DNA of 17,728 nucleotides, taken from Ectocarpus siliculosus. Its lineage: Eukaryota; Sar; Phaeophyceae; Ectocarpales; Ectocarpaceae. The stretch spans positions 3,663,680-3,681,407 of the forward strand of contig FN649736.1 of NCBI GenBank assembly GCA_000310025.1, in the 5' to 3' direction. The stretch's first letter is position 1; each line of letters starts with the position of its first letter. A program made the position numbers and the translations under genes. Positions 1-9,063 of the stretch are shown here, piece by piece. The notes beneath the pieces are model-generated. The model ran no database searches. It worked only from the letters and a program-made list of their open reading frames with translations, and was not told where the DNA came from.

Positions 1-72
1 AGAGGGGGGGGGGGGGGGGGGGGGGGGGCGCACACACGAGATAACCTTTCGGGTAGCCGGCCCGCAACACCT
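1..72. repeat. Poly-G run and PSMB6 3' flank at the window edge
   Basis: A G run of about 25 bases (4-28) follows the first bases, then a short CA-rich stretch. This lies immediately 3' of the PSMB6 stop codon (73-75, minus strand), so the PSMB6 3' UTR would begin here. No polyadenylation signal is evident in the few bases available. Confidence 0.6.
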
Positions 73-3000
73 TCAGCCACCTCCGTCGCTTGCTCTCCTC
101 GCTTCTCTTCGCCCTTCCTCCTCCTCACCAACTCCCGCCGCCGCCGCCGCCGTCATCCCTGGGACAACCGTCCACCGCTCCACCCCGTCGGCAGAAACGA
201 CGCAAAGCCGGATTACTCCCCCCGAAGCTCCGTCTCGCCTGACCGCCATCTCCAGGGCCGTCCGTACGTGAGAGACGCACTCGTCCCTGCACCGACCAAC
301 CAACCAATGCACGCACGCGACCACGTCGACAAACAAAGTGCTCTTCTTGTTAACATGTTGTTAAGAGCCTGCTCACAGCGACGAGTGCTCTTCTCACTCG
401 AAGCAAACGAGCGCTCTTTTCGCAAAATGTTGGTTTGTGAGCGTACTTATCGCAACAAGTGCTCTTCTTGTTAAATGTTGCTGTGAGTAAGCTCACAGCA
501 GCAAGAGTTCGGCTTGATTTCTAAATACCCTGCAGTCTCCTCCGTCCGTCCCGGTACAGTAACACGCGAGTTCCCGGCGTGCAAAACAAGGTGCTAAAAG
601 AGTATCATACGAACAACAGTAGTGCGGCAGGTTCTTTGTACCTTCCCAAACCAGGTCTCAGGTTATCGTCGCAGTAGCCCAGGGCATACACCGCGCCGGA
701 ACCGCTCACAGCGAACGGTTGCTCGAGGAGAGAGCCGCCCTGCCAAAGAGAAAATGACAAAAAACGAGTAAAAAACGTGCAAATAACGAGGCAAAGGAAC
801 AACAAAAAAAAGTAAGTACTCCAATATTGTTTTGTTTTCGCCATGTCCCTCCCCCTCCCCCCCCCATCATCGGTCAATAACTACGGCATGCGTTTACACG
901 AATCACCCCCCCTCCCATCAACATACAGCCCCCCAATTTCACCCCTCGGAGCCCCCATCGTACCTGAGGCACTGAGAAAACGCTCCCACCCTCTCGCGAG
1001 TCCCACCCCGCGCAGATGATGCCAGCCGAAAGCTGATCCTTGTTGGCGTAGCACAGGTTGCGCGTCGCTGTCGCGGCCGCTCGAACCGTGGGGTAGCGGC
1101 CGAACTCTGTCCTGTAGGCCTCGAGCTTTGCCTCAATGACGCCCGCGACAAACTGGGTATCTGCGCGCCAAAATCCCCCCCAAAAGAAACAAGGTGTTCA
1201 TGGGGGGGGTGGATGGGCAAGGGCGTATGTAGGCGCGCGTGGATTAGAAAGTGTTGAGAATGAGATTGGGAGTGTTGAATGTCTCCTGGCGTGCGAGATT
1301 GCGAAACCTTTGGTCCACAAAACATCTTTGGCAGGAACGGCGGGACGTGGGGGTCGGTAGGGGCAACAGGAGGACTATGGAGTGTTGCTGGGCATGGGCG
1401 GAACGGGCTGGCGGCGGAGGCGGTGTCGCCAGCTATCTACGAGTGCTTGAAAGCACAACGGGCTCCCGTCAACAAGAGCTTAAATTTTCAATGGGCCAAG
1501 GCTAACATAGGTCGCACTTTTCGGGCACAAGGCAAGTGCCATGTTCAGTCTTGAACTGCAAACATCGGCAAGTCCTGGGACACAAACCACGCGCGTGTGG
1601 TCATCATGCTGCCGTATCGACCGCCTGTGTAGCCCCCCTCCACACCGCGACACTCGCCAGACCTATCCGATCCCTACTCGGAAATTGGCACCGCAGCTCG
1701 CCTCGAGCAACCGTGCTGGTCCTCTATTAAAAGAGATTTCTCGTTGTCTTGGTGTCGTTGTCGTTATGCGGGACGGTTCGTAACGACGACGTTTTTTTTG
1801 TCACGAAGAAAGCGGACTACTCCATATCCGCTCCCTGTTCAAAGAACAGGGCTCTTCGAACGCATCAGCCTGGGTCAAAGAAAACTTTCGCACGCGCACC
1901 CCGGGTCCGCTTTCTTGGGCTCCACGGAGAGGCTTGCCTCTGGGGAGGGAACCAGCATTTTTTCCTTGAGTATTTTATTTTATCTAGGTCACTTACTGTT
2001 GTGCGTCACGAACCGACTAAGTAGGTCGCTGGTGCACTGCGGCAGCGGGGCTGCCCAACCTCAGGAGCATCAGTTGTCCATCGCCATACATTTGGGGAAA
2101 ACAATGTGTAGCTTGTTACTGTAGCAGTGCAATCGCGCTCTATCTACGACGTATGCATAGGTGCTTCGGCAGCGGGGCTGCCTAACCTCACAGGCACGAG
2201 TCGTCCATCGCCATCCCCGGGAACACACGCTAGATTGTTAGCACACTAGTAGCAACGTAGCAACGCGTTGGGGGCTCCACGGCATGGCGTGGTACGGCGT
2301 CGTAGGGCCCGATGCATGGCCACAGCAGTAACGAAGTCGCGTGTTGTTCCCAGGGATGGCGATGGACGACTCATGCTCGTGAGGTTAGGTAGCTTCGCTG
2401 CCGCAGCGCACCAGCGGCGGTCTACTTCGTAGAATAATATTTAGCGGTGCTACTGCTGTGAAGACGGCGGCCACGGGACTGTTAGATTTAACAGCTTGCC
2501 ACCCCCGTTTCGGTGCACACGGGGACGGGGCATAGATACCCACGTTGATTTAATCTATCTACACGTCACGCGGGGACCTAAAGTCTAGATTTGGCGGTAA
2601 ACCATGATGGTAGGCAGTGCCAAGAAAACGGAACGCGCGTCACGTGACTGCTGTAGAAGAAGCTGCTGTGCTCCCGAGATGCACAAGCCAAGATCACATC
2701 ATGGACTACATATGCGGAGACACACATGGCATATCGAGATGCATACCTCTGTTGTTCTACTGTACACACATGACGCAAAATACGTCGATGCCGCCGCTGC
2801 ACCCTCTGTTCCTTACTAATGATGCGCATGCTATCCGAGCGCCCTCTTTGTTACAGCAACCCATGTATGTGGATTTCTCTCTGCTGTCTTATACTGCTGT
2901 ACCATCGACTGATCTCCGTTGCATGTCCTGAAGATACAATCACACGCAGATGTAGCGCAGCGGCAGTAGCAGTTACCGCGGGTGCTTCATGGTCTTACGT

Positions 3001-3252
3001 ACCCGCCGAGCTGCCCGAACGAGCGAGGAATACGCCCGGGGACACCGGCGTGATCTTGTCCGTGCCACTGTTCGCCACGAAGCTCCCCTGGCTGGTGCGG
3101 GAGTCCGCCCCGATCACGACCCCTCCGTCGAACCTGGCGGCGACGAGCGTGGTCGCATCGACAAGCCCTGCTGCCGCCACGAGTAGAGCCAGCGCTGCTG
3201 CTGCGAAGGCGGACAGCATACCTCTCTGCGGTTGCCAGAGGAAGGGATGCAT
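73..3252 (-). CDS. PSMB6: 20S proteasome subunit beta-1 (beta type-6, caspase-like), four exons
   Basis: This is the N-terminal-nucleophile threonine protease of the 20S core that cleaves after acidic residues. Minus-strand exons are 3252-3003, 1160-964, 739-642 and 286-73, with phases 1, 0 and 2 matching at all junctions; the product is about 252 aa, against about 240 in other eukaryotes. Numbering from the nucleophile Thr1 (residue 34), I can read Asp17, Lys33, the S1-pocket Arg45 (motif RSGSSADTQ), Ser129 in SGSG, and Asp166/Ser169 in RDGASGGVIRL. Family blocks FDGGVVIGADSRT, DQLSAGIICAGWD and EGGSVFSVP are in order. Oddities: the propeptide (MHPFLWQPQRG then an Ala/Leu-rich stretch ending GLVDA) resembles a signal peptide, Thr1 is preceded by Ala rather than the usual Gly, and the C-terminus has a charged tail of about 25 residues. 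ATG 3252 was chosen; 3219 is in frame, and the frame stays open upstream to 3543, so the N-terminus is the least certain part. Confidence 0.93.
335..510. repeat. GTGCTCTT motif array with a hairpin, in PSMB6 intron 3
   Basis: Four related copies of a roughly 16-bp motif containing GYGCTCTTYT occur near 338, 384, 409 and 460. The first and last share the longer string GTGCTCTTCTTGTTAA. The array ends with the inverted repeat GCTGTGAG-taag-CTCACAGC near 480-500. It lies inside the intron 287-641 on the transcript's opposite strand. It could be a fragment of a dispersed element or a short tandem array; no coding capacity is seen. Confidence 0.6.
1833..1851. repeat. Perfect 8-bp inverted repeat (hairpin) in PSMB6 intron 1
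   Basis: CCCTGTTC, a 3-base AAA loop, then GAACAGGG. A second small palindrome, AGAGGC-tt-GCCTCT, lies about 80 bases further on. Both are within the intron 1161-3002, upstream of the larger repeat cluster. No function can be assigned; they may be part of the same mobile-element remnant. Confidence 0.5.
2018..2430. mobile_element. MITE-like direct/inverted repeat cluster in PSMB6 intron 1
   Basis: Three copies of a ~65-70-bp unit are present. Copy A (about 2018-2087) and copy B (about 2160-2230) are direct repeats offset by 127 bp, sharing CGGCAGCGGGGCTGCC and GTCCATCGCCAT; the spacers following them are also related. Copy C (about 2339-2430) is the reverse complement of both, including TGGCGATGGAC and GCGCACCAGCG. 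A and C therefore form long, imperfect inverted termini about 250 bp apart. There is no transposase, so a non-autonomous element or its nested remnant is the simplest reading. I could not define clean target-site duplications. Confidence 0.6.
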
Positions 3253-3515
3253 ATCCTCCTCCTTTTTTTTCCCGTGTGTTTCCCTACTGCTTGTTGGTCC
3301 CTCTGTCGCTTGTTGTCCCTGCTGCAGGCCGAGCGCACGCAGCACCTGCGGCAGGGGGGGGCACGCGGCTGGGAAACGCCGGCCGGCGGAATAGATACCT
3401 TTGGCCAGCCCAGCGAGGGTTATAACTTTGTTCCTTCGAGTTTGTTTTTCACAAGTACAGCACAAAAAGCCGGACGAGCACAACGTGTGTAGCACGTCTC
3501 CACAGGACTTCTTGC
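3253..3515. promoter_or_regulatory. Compact divergent promoter region between PSMB6 and the kinase gene
   Basis: The predicted start codons of two opposite-facing genes lie 263 bp apart, so both promoters and 5' leaders must fit here. A TATA-like TTATAAC sits at 3420-3426, about 90 bp upstream of the kinase ATG. The part next to PSMB6 is pyrimidine-rich on the plus strand (a poly-T run near 3264), and a G run lies near 3353. Transcription starts cannot be placed from sequence alone, and if either gene has an upstream non-coding exon the promoter would lie elsewhere. Confidence 0.5.
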
Positions 3516-6500
3516 ATGCTCTCTTGTAGCCGAGGTGTCGCAAAGGGTGGGAGGCTGCTGACAGCCTCGTCCACCCGGCCTCCCCCCCCCGCCCACCCGC
3601 ACCAATCGTCCTTTTTACGGGGAGGGTTTTGGCGAAGCGCTGAGGCTCCGGTTGTTGCGAGCGAGAGCAGCAGCAGCTTCGGAGCTTCTTCTGCTAGTCA
3701 TGTGCGAAGACGCGCTTCAACGGCGGCAGCGGCAGCGGCGGTCTCCGCCAAAGAGGAGGCTGCATCGGCGTCTTCCCCTTCGCCTTACGGCGGCGGCGCT
3801 GGCGCCGTTGCAGCGGCGGCCGCGGCTGCGGGCGTGGCGGCTTTGAGTTTAGCGGGAGACGAGCGGGAGGAGACGAGAACGAGTTCAACAGCAGCAGCAG
3901 CAGCAGTGGCGAGAGGAGGGAGGACAGCGGCATTAGCAGGGGTCGCGGCGTCGTTGCTCCCGAAGCCGAGCGTTGCGGAGTGCGGGGGCCAGCGAAGGAT
4001 TCAGGACATGTATCGAATGGTGGACAGCCCCATCGGTCAAGGTAATAATAATGCGTGCGTCTCCTCCGGCGACATCGTATGTTTTTTTCAAAAGAAAGAG
4101 GTGTGCAGGCATATTAGACTATGACATGATGCAGAGCAGAGTGTTTTTTTTCGCGTCACGCCTCGTTTTGTTCCCTCTGGTTGAATAATCAGCTGACGTC
4201 GCCTACCGTTGAAGTGCCAGGCACGTCAGTGGGTCGCGACACGCACGCCCTGCCCTGCCCCAGAGGGCCGTAGCCCACCCCTCGGCGGGAAAGGCTCCCT
4301 TGCCCCGACCCCCTCGCGACTGCTGTAACTGAGCAATACGACGTCGAATCTAGATTTTACCTTTTCATCGCAGCATCATCACGTACGCACGAAAATTCTG
4401 TCCACGATATGACACCGCCCACGTGGTTTTTTGAGTGCCCAATAGCCAGCGAGCACTCAAGAACTAGAGTGCATCCCACGCGCGCTCTCGCGGTCTTTGT
4501 GTGGTACTTTGCTTGCTATTGTTTTGTGCGAGAGCCGCCGCCCCCGCGCGCACACGTCTCTGAGTCAGCAGCATCGGACCCGCTCACCCCTGTCTTGCCT
4601 CCATGCGGACGCTTTGCCCTTCCCCCCGCGCGGGGGGGCGTTACACGAGACATGACAGACGCCGCCAATTCTAGAAACGAAATCACAACTTTTTTTGGGA
4701 GAGAGAGAGAGCCAGACTTGGTGCCCAGACAACAGATTCGAAAAGGAGACAGAGAGGCCTCCCACGCCCCCCCCCCCTCCGCTCTTACAGTTACGCCCCT
4801 CTCGTTTGGGGGGGCGGCGGCCACATGCTCTATGCGGGGGGCGTTGTGCGAATTACATTGTCCGTGAAGAGATGTACTACGCATACATTACGGAGGAAGA
4901 ACGAAAAAAGCGTTGTCCGAAGGCGAGAAGTCGTGTGTTGGCCACACTTGTTGGAGCGAACGGTTTGGGCAACAGGGGGGATGACAACCATCATTTTTTT
5001 TCAAACCTGTGTCCCGTGCGTGTGTGTGTTTGTGGGTGATTTGTTTTACTGCCTACCATGGCCAGCTGGCATCAATTGAGTCATTGGCATGTCTCGGGGA
5101 CCTGCAACAGCAGGCTTTCCTGGTACATCTTTTGCCTGATTCAAAAACATGCTTGCCTCATGTTGTTTTGGGCGCGTCGCAACTACAAGTAGACACCTCT
5201 GCTGGGCCAGCTGTCCCTTCTCTCCCACGAACAACACATGTTCCGAGAAAAGCCCGGCCATGCATGATGCTTTGCAGAAAAGCCCCCCCCCCCCTCCTGC
5301 TGCTGGTGACGACCATTGCCCCCGCGCCCTCCCCGTCCTTTGCTCACGCAGTAGGTCCTTTCTCAACCCTTTGCGGGATTGCTAAAGGTAGTCTGCGTGA
5401 ATAACGATTTACTGTAAGTGAGTGTCGACTAACCTGCTCCATCCTCCCGCCCACGGAACGTCATCCTCTGCGTCATTGAAGTAGATGTTGCATGATCCCG
5501 TAACGCCTTTATAGCTAACGTCTCTGTTGAACACGCATCACAACTCATGTCTGGCAACGTTTGACGAGAGAGGTACTTTGTCTGACAGATTTTGTCGGCC
5601 CACGTGTTGATTTATAGTAGTTGGTGGGTGAACACAAAACTCGTGCCCCGAGATCAGCTTGTCTTGTGTGGCAAAAGGGGCAGGTCGGGTAAGCGGTTGG
5701 GTCCCTCGCTACGCCTCCTACGACTTGTCGTGTGCATGCTTCACTGCTAATGCTGCACACACCTACACCGCGGCAACAAATATCTTTACCCAATCCATGT
5801 CATACCTATGAATCGTTTGTCGAGGTGTATTGTACAAGTATCTTTCACGCACGTACGGTAGTCATGGAGACTATACTCCGGTTCGAGATAACATATCCCA
5901 ATCGTTGCGTTATGCAGCCCGTACATTACTCTTTTGCCCCCTCCCCCCCCTTTTCTGGCACGAGCATTGGGCTACTTGTAACTTGTGTCCGATTCCCTCT
6001 TCCATCTTACCATGTACCCGGCCAATGAAAACCCTGCGGGGAAACATCGACTAAATACTACCGGTACTTTACTTTTGCCGGGTCGGGTACTGTAAGATCA
6101 TCATGGTTGAATGGACCCACATCACTACTTCCTCCTGCGATTTCTTGTCTTCACAGCATCAATCTTCCTCCTGCTCTTCTTGCCACATAGTCTTGAGCCG
6201 CTCAAAACCTTCGTCGTGCTTATCTTGCACTGCTGTTGCTGCTTTCACGCCGACCCCTCACGCAACCTTACCCAACCCAACTCCGACGCCCTCTTGTCGT
6301 GGCGTCCAGGAGCTTTCGGCGTGGTGTGCGCGGGCGTACACAAGGTTACCGGGGAGGTGGTGGCGGTGAAGCAGATACCTCGCCGGCTCATGTCGACGCC
6401 GCGGCTCCAGGCGGAGGTTGACATGCTGCGGATGGCCGGGCAGCACAAGAACGTGGTCGGTTTCCGAGATCTCTTCTCCGACGACAACTTCTACTACATC

Positions 6501-9027
6501 GTCATGGGTAAGGGTCGGTGGTTGTGTGTGTATGTGTCCCTGTTCTACCCCTCATTTTTCCCTCGTCTCCGTTTGTGCGAATCTCAACATTAGCGTCACA
6601 CACGCCCCCTGCAAGGTTTCACGTGTCGCTCTGATACTGTTCTTTTGTCTCCTCCTCCTCCTCCTCGCAGCAATCGCCGCCTCTTGACCATGTGTAGTGT
6701 TCAGGATGAAAATAATACCGCAACAGCAGCCGCTTGACTATTTTTACGTGTATGTTCTCTGTACGCCCACCACAACACCGCGACAACAGAGTTCGCCACC
6801 GGAGGAGAGCTGTTTGACCGGCTCGTGACAAAGGGGGCACACAGCGAGCACGACGCCGCGAGCCTCCTGAGGGAGGTGGTGGACGCGGTGGCCTACCTGC
6901 ACGGGCACTCGATCATCCACTTCGACATCAAGCCAGAGAACATCCTGGTGAGTTCAATGTGTTGTTGTTGTTGTTGTTGTACTCACACTTTTGAAATCGT
7001 ATCGCAGCGTAGACTCGACAGGTTCCTCGCCACTCAGGGTTACACGTCCGTCATGCGAGAGGGTGTGCGTAGGTTATGCGATGCTGTTGTCGGGCACGCA
7101 TTCACTACAAGTATAATTTTGTTTGAAAACCTCTGTTCATCCGTCCCCCCCCCCCTGTGATCGCACGGCATTGTCTGCCGTTGTTGGCTGGTTGCCTATC
7201 GCCCTCGTTGGCCGTGTGTCTCGCTGTCCGCTATACCGTAGCTCCACGATGCAGATACCGACGACATCGACGTGAGGCTGGTGGATTTTGGGTCGGCTTT
7301 CGTCGTAGGCGCGACTGGAGAGAGCGGTCCCAAGAACGATAGCGGGACCATCGCGTACAGGTGTGTGGATGGACTACCGGGGGATATCGCCACCAGGGGA
7401 AGATAGGATGACCGACTCCCCCCTCTTTTCGTTCCCACGATATGATGAGACAACCACGTCTCTTTTTGCGGAAAGCCCGTACAGTATTGTAGAACAATAG
7501 CGGTCCCAAGAACGATGGCGGGACCATCGCGTACAGGTGTGTGGATAGACTTTTGTCGTCACGATACCATGTGATGACCGGCTCTTCCCTCTCTCCTTCC
7601 CCCATTCAAATGGAATGAATATCCGGTTCCTCTTTTCGCGGGAAGCCCGTATTGTAGCAGTCCCAAGAACGATAGCGGAACCATCGCGTGCAGGTGGTGT
7701 AGGTCACCTCGGGTATGTTGTCAAGCGAGGGGGAGCGCAAGGCATCGTCCACTCTTCGCCGCAAAACTCTCTCGTGAGCAGGCCAAGACTCGCCGCCCTA
7801 TGTATGACCTCGTGCTTTTGACTTTCCGCCCCCCCCCCACCCCCCTCGCAGCGCGCCCGAAGTCCTTCGCGGGCAGTCAGTTAGCACGGCGGCGGACATG
7901 TGGAGCCTCGGGGTAGTGCTGTACATCCTGCTCAGCGGCTTCCACCCGTTCGACCTCGAGGGTGGCGCGAATGACGCTGACGTCAGGAGAAAGGTTCTGG
8001 CCAGAGAGCTCACGTTCGAGTCTGCTCACTGGTCCGGCAAGGAAGGGGCGGTGGTGAGTGGGAGGGGTCGTACTTTCATGTTTTGGATGCCTTAGCGGGT
8101 AGACGATTGACCTCGCATCCCTACGAAGCCGGGACGGAGCAAGCCGAGTTTTCACCGAACCAGGGGGGGGAGGGTACTCATGTTTTGCTTGCCTTTACTT
8201 GTTGTTAGGCCGTTGGCCACGCGTCCTCAAAATGAGGGCTAGGGGGAGAAGGCTTGATGGTTGGCGGGGGCAGTGATGGGTGATGATGAGGGTGGTTGTA
8301 CAATACACACAGACAATCTGATCCAACCACGCACCGTCACGCGTGTCGGTCATCCCCCTGTGACGCCATCAGGCTCTTATCAATGTACAACCACCCACTC
8401 TCTCTCTCTCTCTCTCTCGATGCTTGCCTTACCTTACCTTAATTTGTGTGTGTGTGCAGGACCTCATCAATCAGCTGCTGGACTCGGACCCCAAGCGCAG
8501 GCCCACGGCCGAGGCCGTACTCGCGCACCCCTGGATGCAGAAGACGGCCAACCTCAGCCGCCGGCCGATGGTCCACGCCGCGGAGAACCTGAGGGGCTTC
8601 CACCGGGGACGCATGCAGCTGAAGGCGTGCCTGCTGGCGGTGATGTCTGGGCTGGCGAGCCCCGAGACGTACGGCCACGACCCCAAGTCTACGGTCGGCA
8701 GCCGGACGGGGGCTTTGAAGTGGATGGACCAGGATAGACGTGGAAGGAAGAAGGTGTGCGTGCTTGCGCGTTTGTGTCTTTACTTTTGGTCTCGTGAGAT
8801 GGACTCTTGTTCTGCCTGTGAGATGACACTACTTTGCGGGTTTGCCTCTTCTTCTCTCGCTTTGCTGACGCCGTTTTTTTTTTTTTTTGTTATCGACGGG
8901 TGTTGGTATTGTTCTGTCACCAAATGAAAATGAAAACAGGGTTACCTGTCGGCCGCCGATCTGGACAAGGCGCTCAAGATGCTGGGGGAGAACCTGAACG
9001 ATCGGGTACGTGAACAACCAAGGAACT

Positions 9028-9063
<36 letters not shown>

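Noticed and set aside
335-510. Repeat array as a possible CRISPR
   Set aside because: Copies are short, unevenly spaced and inside an intron of a eukaryotic gene, with no spacer-repeat regularity and no cas genes.
939-1325. A 128-codon minus-strand open frame
   Set aside because: It is a shadow frame of PSMB6 exon 2; the correct frame gives the conserved DQLSAGIICAGWD block.
4516-4884. A 122-codon minus-strand open frame within kinase intron 1
   Set aside because: Gly/Arg-rich composition caused by GC-rich sequence and poly-C runs; no motif, and overlapping frames are equally long.
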